Assembly: GCA_910589665.1 (NCBI GenBank)
Contig: CAJUTR010000008.1
Location: 1-64,000 of the forward strand
Direction: 5' to 3'
Length of the DNA stretch: 64,000 nt
Source: an uncultured Eubacterium sp.
Lineage (GTDB): Bacteria > Bacillota > Clostridia > Lachnospirales > Lachnospiraceae
Part shown: one piece after another, positions 25,576 to 34,562 of the stretch
How the letters are laid out: every line of letters begins with the position of its first letter
How positions within the stretch are numbered: position 1 is the first letter of the stretch
Translations under genes and position numbers: made by a program
The notes under the pieces: generated by a model
Databases searched by the model: none
The model's input: the letters and a program-made list of their open reading frames with translations, nothing else
What the model was told of the DNA's origin: nothing

Positions 25576-28500
25576 ATCCACACTTTCTTCACTTTTTAAC
25601 TGTTCTTCAATCAGTTTTACCGAAACGAGCGTTGAAACACCCTTCTCCTGCATCGTGATCCCGTAGAGGGCGTCAGCTGCTGACATCGTGCCCTGCCTGT
25701 GAGTGATCACGATAAACTGTGTATTTTTCGTAAGTTTATGTAAATATTTGGCGTAGCGCTTGACATTTGAATCATCAAGCGCTGCCTCGATCTCATCTAG
25801 CAGACAGAACGGAGATGGTTTTAGATTCTGTATCGCGAACAAAAGCGCGATCGCCGTCAACGCTTTCTCTCCTCCCGACAGCTGCATCATATTCTGCAGT
25901 TTTTTCCCTGGCGGCTGGGCGATGATACGGATACCAGCCACAAGTACATCCTCTTCTTCTACCAGTTCCAGTGTTCCCTTTCCACCGCCGAACAATTCAC
26001 GGAACACTTTGTCAAACTGGCTTTTGATCTGCGCAAACTTCTCACTGAACTGTTTGCGCATCTCCTCATCCAGTTCCGCAATGATCTTCTTTAACGCCTC
26101 CTCGGACTCGATCAGGTCATCGTGCTGCGTCTTTAATAAGCGGTAACGCTCGCTGACATTTTTAAAATCCTCAATCGCGTTGACGTTGACATCTCCCAAA
26201 GTCCGTATACGGTCTTTTGTCTCAGCCACCAGGTTTTTCATCCTCGTATAAGACAGATCTGTCTGCGCCATAAGTTCCTTTGCATTGTGATACGTGATCT
26301 CATATTCGGACCACATATAGTTGATCCTCGCCTCTAACTGCTCCTCAAGTTTTTCCTTGCGCGAACTGAGCCGGAAGCATTCTTTATCCAGTTTTCCGAT
26401 ACGCTCCATCATCTCGTTGCGGCGGTCAAAGAAATCTTTCTGCGAGGCCATGAGCTCGTCCTTTTTCTTCGCCGACTCCTCGATCTCCTGCTCCAAAACG
26501 GCGATTTCCTCCCGAAGCGCTGCCACCCTTTGATCAAACTGCCGGATAGACTGTTCCATCTCTTCTGCCTGACAATCCGAATGATCCTGTTCATTTACCA
26601 GCATCTCGTATTCCCCGCGTCTCTCAGTCAGCAGGCGCTCTGCCTTCTCCAGATTTTCGACAAGAAATTCTTGTTGACTCGTATCACTCGATATATCGAC
26701 CTTCAGTTCCGTTAATCGCTGCTGGCATCCGGAAAGTTCCTCTCTGACCCGTTCGATCCGCTCGGATGCCTGTTCCAGCTCACTCTTTGCCGTCTCGTTT
26801 GCCTTCTGGCTCTCCTCCAGCCGCTCGACAATACGAGAAAGCGTGTCCTCTAACACGTTTTTCTGTTCCTCGAGTTCTCTTCCATCTTTTACGATCGAGT
26901 GGTATTCCGCCTCTTTTTCTTCTTTCACGGAAACTGCCTGCTCATATTTGAGCGACGCCGTGTTTTCCTTTAATTCCAATTCCCTCAGTACAGAATCCTT
27001 CTCGCCGGCCTTCCGTCTCGCTTTTTCCGCTTCCTGCTCCCGCTTATCTATCTTTTGTTCCTGCTTTTCCATAGACGTTTTTATTTTCCGGATCTCATCT
27101 TCGAGTTTTTCCATCTCACGTCTTCTGCCGAGAAGGTTGCTGCTGTTTTTATACGCGCCGCCCGACATCGATCCGCCAGGACGGAGCAGTTCGCCCTCCA
27201 GTGTGACGATCCGCAGGGAATGATGATATTTCCGGCCAAGCTTTAGCGCGTGATCGATCGTATCGACAAGGACAAAACTTCCTAACAGATACTCGATCAA
27301 TCCGTCATATTTTTCTTCTTTCGTGACAAGTGCCGCCACGCAGCCGATCACGCCATTTTCATGCAGAACCTCGGGCCGGATCCGCCCGCTCTGCGCTGAC
27401 ACGGTCGTCAATGGCAGGAACGTTGCCCTTCCGTAACGGTTCTTTTTGAGAAAATCGATCATCTGCTTTGCCGTTTGTTCATCTTCGGTCACGATATTTT
27501 GTATATTACCGCCTAACGCCGTCTCCACGGCTGTCTCATACTTTTTCTCCACCTGTATGATATCGGCCACGACGCCTAATATTCCTCTATGTTTCGTTTT
27601 CTGCTCCATCACACGGCGGATGCTCTGTCCATACCCATCATACCGTTCGGTGATATTTTTCAGTGTCGTGAGCCTGGAATTATTGATATGATACTGCTTA
27701 CGCTGTTCCTCTAACTGTCTCCGGACCTCGCCCGCCGCATTCCTGTTCTCCTCCGCTTTTTGTAAAAGCTCCTGTTTCTTTTGTCTCTCCGCATCCAGCG
27801 TAGCCCGGATACCTTCCAGCGCCTTCTCCTCCCGCTCCATATCCTCAGCGGCGGCAGCCATCTGGCTCTTATTCGAAAGGATCTGCCGGTTCAGTTCCGC
27901 ACGGCGGATCGAATTCTGCTCCATCATCGATTCCGTCTTCTGCTTCTCCAGATGGATCTCGGAACTCACGCCCGCCGTTGAATCGATGATCGCATTCTGA
28001 TCGGTGATCGCATCGCTGATCGTCGTCAATTCCGCCGAAAGCCGGCTCTCATCCGCCAAAAGCGTATTCTCTTGTGCCTGTTTTTCTGCCAGCCGTTCAA
28101 GCAGATCTTTCTGCGTTTTCAAATACCCCTGTTTTTCCTGCTCGGCTTGTTCGATACCTGCCTGGATATTCGCCATCCGCTCGGCCTGGTACTCTTTGCC
28201 GTCGGAAAGAGAAGACAGCTTTTCCCTGGCGACTTTGATCTCTCCTTCAATTTCTGTACAGAGCAGGCGGTCTTTGTTACATTTTTCCTTTTTCCTCTCT
28301 AACTGCTCATCAAACGCTTGGATCTGATGTTCCACATGTTCAAATTCTGTTTTTGTGCTCGCCTGGCGCTCCTTTTCCTCCTCCAGTTCCCGTTCGGTGT
28401 TCGAAATATTTCCGCCAACTTCCTCGAGTTCCTCATGAAAGCTGTCATAATCCTGAAGGAACAGACCGATCTCATAGTTTTTCAGATCTTCTTTCAGATG

Positions 28501-29148
28501 CAGATACTCCCTCGCCTTTTCCGACTGCTCCTCCAGCGGGCCGACCTGCTTTTCCAGTTCTGTTAAAATGTCCTTCACGCGGAGAAGATTCTGACTCTCT
28601 GCGTCGAGGTTTTTCTCGGCTGTCGCTTTCCGCTTCTTAAACTTCACGATACCGGCCGCCTCGTCAAACAGCTCCCTGCGCTCTTCCGGCTTTCCGCTCA
28701 GGATCCGGTCGATCTGCCCCTGACCGATGATGGAATACCCCTCTTTTCCAATTCCGGTATCAAAAAACAATTCCTGAACGTCTTTGAGACGGCAGGATGC
28801 TCCATTTAACAAATATTCACTTTCTCCTGACCGGTACACCCGCCGCGCCACCTGCACTTCCTCGTACGGTACGTTGAGTACATGGTCTTCATTTGTGATC
28901 GTGAGAGCCACATACGCATAACTCTGCGGCTTCCTCAGTTCCGTCCCCGCAAAAATGACATCCTGCATACTGGCGCCCCGGAGCTGCTTCGCGCTCTGTT
29001 CGCCGAGCACCCACCGGACGGCATCCGCCACATTGCTCTTACCGCTCCCGTTCGGGCCTACGATCCCAGTGATCCCGTTATGAAATTCAAATACGAGTTT
29101 ATTGGCAAACGATTTAAACCCATGAACCTCTATATTTTTCAGATACAT
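25543..29148 (-). CDS. smc: Chromosome segregation protein SMC
   Basis: Condensin-type ATPase that compacts and segregates the nucleoid with ScpA/ScpB. 1201 residues: N-terminal ATPase half with Walker A GPNGSGKSNVADAVRWVLGEQS (residue 32 on), long coiled coil, hinge around residues 520-660 (GVVADIIQVEKKYETAVETALGG; PGGSMSGGAY), returning coiled coil, and C-terminal signature LSGGEKALTAIALLFAI with Walker B FCLLDEIEAALDD. Full length. Lies in the conserved rnc-smc-ftsY order, 13 bp after rnc. Confidence 0.98.
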   Translation of the reverse strand: MYLKNIEVHGFKSFANKLVFEFHNGITGIVGPNGSGKSNVADAVRWVLGEQSAKQLRGASMQDVIFAGTELRKPQSYAYVALTITNEDHVLNVPYEEVQVARRVYRSGESEYLLNGASCRLKDVQELFFDTGIGKEGYSIIGQGQIDRILSGKPEERRELFDEAAGIVKFKKRKATAEKNLDAESQNLLRVKDILTELEKQVGPLEEQSEKAREYLHLKEDLKNYEIGLFLQDYDSFHEELEEVGGNISNTERELEEEKERQASTKTEFEHVEHQIQAFDEQLERKKEKCNKDRLLCTEIEGEIKVAREKLSSLSDGKEYQAERMANIQAGIEQAEQEKQGYLKTQKDLLERLAEKQAQENTLLADESRLSAELTTISDAITDQNAIIDSTAGVSSEIHLEKQKTESMMEQNSIRRAELNRQILSNKSQMAAAAEDMEREEKALEGIRATLDAERQKKQELLQKAEENRNAAGEVRRQLEEQRKQYHINNSRLTTLKNITERYDGYGQSIRRVMEQKTKHRGILGVVADIIQVEKKYETAVETALGGNIQNIVTEDEQTAKQMIDFLKKNRYGRATFLPLTTVSAQSGRIRPEVLHENGVIGCVAALVTKEEKYDGLIEYLLGSFVLVDTIDHALKLGRKYHHSLRIVTLEGELLRPGGSMSGGAYKNSSNLLGRRREMEKLEDEIRKIKTSMEKQEQKIDKREQEAEKARRKAGEKDSVLRELELKENTASLKYEQAVSVKEEKEAEYHSIVKDGRELEEQKNVLEDTLSRIVERLEESQKANETAKSELEQASERIERVREELSGCQQRLTELKVDISSDTSQQEFLVENLEKAERLLTERRGEYEMLVNEQDHSDCQAEEMEQSIRQFDQRVAALREEIAVLEQEIEESAKKKDELMASQKDFFDRRNEMMERIGKLDKECFRLSSRKEKLEEQLEARINYMWSEYEITYHNAKELMAQTDLSYTRMKNLVAETKDRIRTLGDVNVNAIEDFKNVSERYRLLKTQHDDLIESEEALKKIIAELDEEMRKQFSEKFAQIKSQFDKVFRELFGGGKGTLELVEEEDVLVAGIRIIAQPPGKKLQNMMQLSGGEKALTAIALLFAIQNLKPSPFCLLDEIEAALDDSNVKRYAKYLHKLTKNTQFIVITHRQGTMSAADALYGITMQEKGVSTLVSVKLIEEQLKSEESVDRTTKLSKNES

Positions 29149-29161
29149 CCTAAAACTCCAA

Positions 29162-29848
29162 TCAATTTCTGATTTTTAATATCGTCTCATAAGCGGCTTT
29201 CTGCTCTGCGGCTTTTTTCGATTTCCCCGTTCCAGTCCCCATCGGCGTTCCATCCAGGTTACAGCGGACGACAAATTCTTTGGCGTGATCCGGTCCGCTC
29301 TCCGAAATGAGTTCATAAGAAAGCCTGTGGTTCCCGCCGTCCTGGATCATTTCCTGCAAGACCGTTTTACTGTCATAAAACAACTTCTTATCCTCGATGT
29401 CCGAAAGAACAAACTGCCGGATAAAAGCGGCCGCGCTCTCCAGTCCGCCGTCCAGGTAGATGGCTCCGATCACCGCCTCAAACGCGTCCGACAGGATCGA
29501 ATCCCGCTCAGCGCCGCCGGTCGCCCTCTCCCCTTTGCCGAGACGGATATAATCTCCCAGTCCGAGCTCCCTGGCAGAACCGGCAAGACTCTGTTCACAG
29601 ACAAGGCTCGCACGGAGCTTCGTCATCTTCCCTTCTGTATCCGAACGGTGTTCATGGAACATAAAATCACTGCTGACAAGTTCCAGCACAGCATCCCCCA
29701 AAAATTCCAAACGCTCGTTATTCCTCTCATATGCCCAGCCCCGTTCATTGGCAAACGAACTATGCGTCAGCGCATCCTGCAATAACGACACATCTTGAAA
29801 GGAATAACCGATCTTTTCCTCAAATATCTTTACATCCATATTACTCAC
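29162..29848 (-). CDS. rnc: Ribonuclease III
   Basis: Double-strand-specific endoribonuclease for rRNA and mRNA processing. 228 residues: catalytic domain with the signature ERLEFLGDAVLELV (about residue 45) and C-terminal dsRNA-binding domain from about residue 155 (VLQEMIQDGGNHRLSYELISESGPDHAKEF). The frame starts with GTG at 29848 overlapping the plsX stop region; an ATG three codons later is an alternative. Neither has a strong ribosome site, so translation is probably coupled to plsX. Confidence 0.96.
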   Translation of the reverse strand: MSNMDVKIFEEKIGYSFQDVSLLQDALTHSSFANERGWAYERNNERLEFLGDAVLELVSSDFMFHEHRSDTEGKMTKLRASLVCEQSLAGSARELGLGDYIRLGKGERATGGAERDSILSDAFEAVIGAIYLDGGLESAAAFIRQFVLSDIEDKKLFYDSKTVLQEMIQDGGNHRLSYELISESGPDHAKEFVVRCNLDGTPMGTGTGKSKKAAEQKAAYETILKIRN

Positions 29849-30842
29849 AAATACTTTCTTTTATTTTCTCATTGATTTTCTGCTTTTTAAACGAAATACA
29901 CTGCTTGATCGCGATCTCAATTTCTTTCTCCGTAGAATTGCCATGCGCTTTTACGACAAGCCCTTTCAGTCCGAGAAGCGGCGCCCCACCCTGACTGCTC
30001 GTGTCAAACTGCTTTTTCAGTCCTTTTAGCGCTGGCTTGATCAGAATCGTTCCGATTTTTGTGCGAAGGCTGGACATAAGTCCTTGTTTCAGACTGTCGA
30101 ACAGCGTCAGGGCAAGACCCTCAAAAAATTTCAGCACAATATTTCCGGCAAATGCCTCACACACGATGACATCAGCAGCTCCCCGCACGATCTCCCTCGA
30201 CTCGATACTGCCGATGTAGTTGATCGTACTGCACTCTTTCAGGAGAGGATGTGTCTCCTTTACGAGTTGATTGCCCTTTTCCTCCTCCGTTCCGATGTTC
30301 AAAAGACCAACGGTCGGGTGTTTCTTTCCAATCACATTTTCAAAATAGATAGATCCCATCTGGGCAAACTGTACGAGGTGTTCCGGTCTCGCATCTACAT
30401 TGGCACCGCAGTCGAGAAGCAAAGAAAACCCTTTCGTCGTCGGCACGAACGGAGCGAGCGGCGGCCGCTTGATCCCCTTTAACCGTCCGACGACAAGCTG
30501 CCCCCCAACGAGGACTGCGCCCGTGCTGCCAGCCGAGACGACGGCGTCTGCTTTTTCATCGCGGACGAGTTTCATCGCCACGACGAGAGAGGAATCCTTC
30601 TTTTTTTTCACCGCTGCCGTCGGGACATCCCCCATCTCAATGATCTCCGTCGCATTTACAACGTCGATCAAACGGCTGTCATATTCATATTTCTTAAGTT
30701 CTTCCTGAATCAGCTCTTCTTTTCCGACCAGAAGAACCTTGATCTCATCCGATGAATTTACTGCATTGACCGCTCCTTTTACTGTCTGTTCTGGAGCGTA
30801 GTCGCCACCCATTGCGTCCAGGGCAACCACGACTTTTTCCAT
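29841..30842 (-). CDS. plsX: Phosphate acyltransferase PlsX
   Basis: Converts acyl-ACP to acyl-phosphate for phospholipid synthesis; partner of PlsY, encoded at the other end of the window. About 333 residues beginning VVVALDAMGGDYAPEQTVKGA, with SAGSTGAVLVGGQL and CEAFAGNIVLKFFEG. ATG at 30842 follows AGAGGG. In many Firmicutes acpP sits between plsX and rnc; here plsX overlaps rnc by eight bases and acpP is absent. An rpmF gene is also absent upstream. Confidence 0.96.
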   Translation of the reverse strand: MEKVVVALDAMGGDYAPEQTVKGAVNAVNSSDEIKVLLVGKEELIQEELKKYEYDSRLIDVVNATEIIEMGDVPTAAVKKKKDSSLVVAMKLVRDEKADAVVSAGSTGAVLVGGQLVVGRLKGIKRPPLAPFVPTTKGFSLLLDCGANVDARPEHLVQFAQMGSIYFENVIGKKHPTVGLLNIGTEEEKGNQLVKETHPLLKECSTINYIGSIESREIVRGAADVIVCEAFAGNIVLKFFEGLALTLFDSLKQGLMSSLRTKIGTILIKPALKGLKKQFDTSSQGGAPLLGLKGLVVKAHGNSTEKEIEIAIKQCISFKKQKINEKIKESICE

Positions 30843-30896
30843 ATGAATCCCTCTTTTCTTATTTATGAATGGTCTTTTCATTCACTCGTCTTAATT

Positions 30897-30921
30897 TAAG
30901 CCACCCATAAAGAGTGGCTTA
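30897..30921 (-). terminator. Hairpin after cheR, weak terminator
   Basis: Perfect 8-bp stem TAAGCCAC/GTGGCTTA with a 9-nt loop between the cheR stop and the plsX start. The following minus-strand tail AAATTAAGACG is not T-rich, so termination may be partial. Confidence 0.45.
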
Positions 30922-30931
30922 TCATTTACAT

Positions 30932-31711
30932 TCAGAGTTTTTTATAAAAAAACGATTTCATGGATTCCAACCCGTACTGCTTCGCGCCGATGATCTGCTC
31001 CGTACTTCCGACGAAAAGCACACCATCTTTTTTTAACGACTTCGCAAATCCTTTATAAATACCGTCTTTCGCCTTATCGGTAAAGTAGATCAGAACATTT
31101 CGGCATACCAGCAGATCCACATCGGTCGGATACGGATCCTTTAACAAATTTTGTTCCTGAAACGTAATGCAGGCTTTCAGGGAATCTGACACCTTGTACA
31201 GGCCGCTTGCGTCTTTCTCAAAGAACTTCTGCCGGTATTTTGGCGGCAGCCCCCGTACGCTCTTTTCGTTATAATAACCCTTCTTTGCCTTCGACAAAAC
31301 TTCTTTATCCAGATCGGTGGCAATGATCTCAAGCTGGCTGAGCGAAAGAAACTCACTGAAAACCATCGCCAGCGTGTACGGCTCGTCTCCCGTCGAACAC
31401 GCCGCGCTCCACACGCGCAGCCGCTTTCCGTGCCGGCTGATGAGATGCGGAATGACAATCTTCTCTAACGTCTGCCACTGCTCCGGATTCCGGTAAAATT
31501 CGGACACGTTTATCGTCAGATACGTGATGAACATGTCATACAGATTCCGGTCGCTCTTGATTTTCTGAAAAAAGTCCACATACCCGCGGCAGTTATTTTT
31601 GCCAATAAAATTATCGATCCGTCTCTTCATCTGGCTCTCTTTATAAGAACTCAGATCTATTTTTGCAAGATTCAAAAATTCCTTTTTGAAATCTTCATAC
31701 TGATTTAACAT
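30932..31711 (-). CDS. cheR: Chemotaxis protein methyltransferase CheR
   Basis: S-adenosylmethionine-dependent methylation of glutamates on chemoreceptors. 259 residues: N-terminal all-alpha domain (about 1-75), then the methyltransferase domain with VWSAACSTGDEPYTLAMVFSEFL, IIATDLDKEVLSKAKKGYY and VLIYFTDKAKDGIYKGFAKSL. A stand-alone CheR without CheB or other che genes nearby; two chemoreceptors are encoded at 49 and 55 kb. 33 bp after the S1 gene. Confidence 0.95.
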   Translation of the reverse strand: MLNQYEDFKKEFLNLAKIDLSSYKESQMKRRIDNFIGKNNCRGYVDFFQKIKSDRNLYDMFITYLTINVSEFYRNPEQWQTLEKIVIPHLISRHGKRLRVWSAACSTGDEPYTLAMVFSEFLSLSQLEIIATDLDKEVLSKAKKGYYNEKSVRGLPPKYRQKFFEKDASGLYKVSDSLKACITFQEQNLLKDPYPTDVDLLVCRNVLIYFTDKAKDGIYKGFAKSLKKDGVLFVGSTEQIIGAKQYGLESMKSFFYKKL

Positions 31712-31744
31712 AAAATATACCCAAAACCAAATACATGCGAACGA

Positions 31745-32881
31745 TTACTCGGCATCCCCTTCTACAAAATTATCCTCAGAACCCTCTGCCTCATCGTCAA
31801 AATCATCATTGGCCATATTTTGATTTTCAAGTTCGAGCGCTTTGATGCTCAGGCTGATCTTCTTCGCTTCTTCATTAAAATCTACGATCTTAGCAGTCAC
31901 TTCCTGTCCCACTGAAAGAACATCCGATGGTTTCTCAACGTGCTCGATCGCGATCTGGGAAACATGGAGCAGCGCGTCAATCCCTTCCTCCAGTTCTACA
32001 AATGCGCCAAAGTCTGTCATACGCGCGATCCGTCCGTCTACTACCGTTCCTTTGGCGTATTTTTCCGCCGCATTTTTCCACGGATTATTTGAATCAAGTT
32101 TTCTCGTCAGCGCAATTTTCGTACCAGTAATATCTTTGATCATAACCGATACCTGATCGCCCACTTTAAATACCTTTTTCGGATCTTCTACACGTCCCCA
32201 GCTCATCTCCGAGATATGTAAAAGTCCGTCTGCCCCGCCCAGATCAATAAATGCACCGAAATCTGTCAGGTTCTTCACCGTACCTTCTACCATCATACCC
32301 ACTTCGATCCGTGCGAACAAGGCTTCCTGCTGCTCTTTCTTCTTCGCAACAACGAGCTGTTTGCGGTCGCCGATCACTCTTCTCTTGCGTGGATTTACTT
32401 CTGTCAGGACAAATTCGATCTCCTGTCCCGCGTATTTAGAAAGATCCTTCTCATACATATCGGATACGAGACTAGCCGGAATAAATACCTTTCCTTCGCC
32501 GTAGTCTACACTCAGTCCGCCCTTTAAGATCGCGCCGACTTTACCTGTGAGGACCTCATGGTTTTCCATCGCTTCTTCAAAGATCTTATTCATCTTATCC
32601 TGCTGAAGCCGCTTGTACGTAAGGATCACCTGGCCATCGCCGTCGTTCACTTTGATCACCTTGACCGTAAGCTTATCATCAATGTTAACTTCTTTTGTCA
32701 AGTCAACGTCTGGATTGTTACTGTATTCGTTCTTTGTTAAAATGCCATCTGCTTTATATCCAATATTTAAGATGATCTCGTTTTCCTTAACACCGATAAC
32801 TGTCCCTTCTACAACCTCATTATTATGGATTGTTACTATTGATTCCTCTAATAATTCTCCAAAACTTCTTTCTTCTGACAT
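31745..32881 (-). CDS. rpsA: Ribosomal protein S1-like, four S1 domains
   Basis: 378 residues with four S1/OB repeats at about 15-90, 105-170, 190-258 and 275-345. Signature segments are GTVKNLTDFGAFIDLGGADGLLHISEMSWGRVEDP and GRIARMTDFGAFVELEEGIDALLHVSQ. It binds mRNA and assists translation. The acidic C-tail follows the last domain. Its start (32881, AGGAGG upstream) lies inside the last codons of ispH in another frame. In several Clostridia IspH and S1 are one fused protein, so this looks like the unfused version of that pair. Confidence 0.93.
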   Translation of the reverse strand: MSEERSFGELLEESIVTIHNNEVVEGTVIGVKENEIILNIGYKADGILTKNEYSNNPDVDLTKEVNIDDKLTVKVIKVNDGDGQVILTYKRLQQDKMNKIFEEAMENHEVLTGKVGAILKGGLSVDYGEGKVFIPASLVSDMYEKDLSKYAGQEIEFVLTEVNPRKRRVIGDRKQLVVAKKKEQQEALFARIEVGMMVEGTVKNLTDFGAFIDLGGADGLLHISEMSWGRVEDPKKVFKVGDQVSVMIKDITGTKIALTRKLDSNNPWKNAAEKYAKGTVVDGRIARMTDFGAFVELEEGIDALLHVSQIAIEHVEKPSDVLSVGQEVTAKIVDFNEEAKKISLSIKALELENQNMANDDFDDEAEGSEDNFVEGDAE

Positions 32882-33765
32882 GCCGTTAGAACCTCCTGAA
32901 TAATGTTTTTTGGGGTAGACGCCCCCGCAGTAATACCTAGGCTTGCAGACGACTCAATACACGATGTGTCCAAGTCTTCCAACGTCTGTATAAAATAAGT
33001 GTTTTCACACTGATTTTTACTTATCTCAAATAACTTCCTGGAATTTGAACTGTTCTTTCCGCCAATGACGATCATAGCATCTGACTGTGCGGCAAGTTCA
33101 CTCGCCTCCTGTTGTCTTTCTGCCGTTGCATTGCATATAGTATTCACAGCAATTATATCATAACCTTTTTTTGAAATAATTTCAACTAAATCTTTAAATT
33201 TTTTGTAATTAAATGTCGTCTGTGCCACGACGCATACCTTTTTTTCCCTGTTTGACGGGCGAAACGCTTCCATCTCAGCCTCTGTCTCGACCACAGTTCC
33301 TGCTGGCCCTGGGACCTTGCTCCCTGGGAGTACATCCCCCTGCGGGAGGCACCATCCGAGAGTTCCCTGTACTTCCGGATGTTCGCGGCTTCCGACGATA
33401 ACGATATCATATCCTTCCCTGGCATGTTTCTGCACGATATCATGTATTTTTTTCACAAATGGGCACGTAGAATCCACAACTTCACATTTTTTCTGCCGCA
33501 GTTTCTCATATACGCTTTTGGAAACGCCATGCGACCGGATCACGACCGTCACTCCAGTCAAATCCACCGATTCATCCGATAATACAGATTCCTCAATGAC
33601 CGATACCCCTCTCTTTTCCAGATCCGATACGACCTGGTCATTGTGGATGATCGATCCGAGCGTCACCACTTTTTTCCCCTTATCCGCCTCCGTATATACC
33701 ATTTCTACCGCCCGGCGGACGCCAAAGCAAAAACCTGCTGTCTTTGCCAGTGTCACTTTGCCCAT
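32848..33765 (-). CDS. ispH: 4-hydroxy-3-methylbut-2-enyl diphosphate reductase
   Basis: Last step of the MEP isoprenoid pathway, HMBPP to IPP and DMAPP; iron-sulfur enzyme. 305 residues. The three cluster cysteines are in GFCFGVRRAV (N-terminus), DSTCPFVKKIH (about 97) and TICNATAERQQEA (about 190). ATG at 33765 follows GGGGAGGAACCGG; a longer frame reaches into cmk without support. 3' end overlaps the S1 start by 34 bp. Confidence 0.96.
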   Translation of the reverse strand: MGKVTLAKTAGFCFGVRRAVEMVYTEADKGKKVVTLGSIIHNDQVVSDLEKRGVSVIEESVLSDESVDLTGVTVVIRSHGVSKSVYEKLRQKKCEVVDSTCPFVKKIHDIVQKHAREGYDIVIVGSREHPEVQGTLGWCLPQGDVLPGSKVPGPAGTVVETEAEMEAFRPSNREKKVCVVAQTTFNYKKFKDLVEIISKKGYDIIAVNTICNATAERQQEASELAAQSDAMIVIGGKNSSNSRKLFEISKNQCENTYFIQTLEDLDTSCIESSASLGITAGASTPKNIIQEVLTACQKKEVLENY

Positions 33766-33826
33766 TCCCGGTTCCTCCCCGTCTTTTCGAATTTCTTTGC
33801 CCGCCGTGTGTTTGTGATCTTTTTTT

Positions 33827-34486
33827 TCAGGCAGACTTTTTACAAATAGCAATGATCCGATCCACCACTTCTTCGATCGACAGGTCAGATGAATCCAAAA
33901 GAACGGCATCTTCTGCCTGACGCAGTGGAGATACGTCCCGGCTCATATCCTGCCGGTCCCTGACAATGATATCCTCTTCTATCTTTTTCAGATCACATTC
34001 GATTCCTTTGCCCTGCAATTCTTTATATCGGCGTCCTGCGCGCACAGCTGAACTAGCTGTGAGATAAATTTTCACTTCCGCGTCCGGCAGAACCACCGTA
34101 CCAATGTCCCTTCCATCCATAATAACATCTGAACTCGCCGCCATCTGCCGCTGCAGGGAGACAAGTTTTTCCCTGACCTTCGGATATGACGCCACAACGG
34201 ATGCCTGGTTACCCACCTGTTCGCTGCGGATCTCACTGGACACATTTTCGCCGTTCAGATAGATCTGCTGCTCGCCATCTTCATACGCGATCTTAATATC
34301 AATCTCATCACAACGGCCCTCAACCTGCGCCCCATCTTTCGTCTCGATCCCATGTTTCAGACAATACAATGCCATCGTGCGGTACATCGCACCGGTGTCG
34401 ATATAGACAAACAATAATTTTTTTGCCACCAGTTTGGCAATCGAACTCTTTCCTGCTCCTGCAGGCCCATCAATCGCAATATTCAT
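33827..34486 (-). CDS. cmk: Cytidylate kinase
   Basis: Phosphorylates CMP and dCMP using ATP. 219 residues. P-loop IAIDGPAGAGKSSIAKLVAKKL at the N-terminus, then IDTGAMYRTMAL and DGRDIGTVVLPDAEVKIYLTASS, RDRQDMSRDVSPLRQAEDAVLLDSS. AAGGAGAAAATA precedes ATG. Neighbour order cmk-ispH-S1 is common in Clostridia. Confidence 0.97.
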   Translation of the reverse strand: MNIAIDGPAGAGKSSIAKLVAKKLLFVYIDTGAMYRTMALYCLKHGIETKDGAQVEGRCDEIDIKIAYEDGEQQIYLNGENVSSEIRSEQVGNQASVVASYPKVREKLVSLQRQMAASSDVIMDGRDIGTVVLPDAEVKIYLTASSAVRAGRRYKELQGKGIECDLKKIEEDIIVRDRQDMSRDVSPLRQAEDAVLLDSSDLSIEEVVDRIIAICKKSA

Positions 34487-34562
34487 TATTTTCTCCTTTT
34501 ATATGTCTGGTTTCCTTTTCGCCTTGTTCCTTACCCGTAACGTTTGTGCAAGCAGCGCGCAG

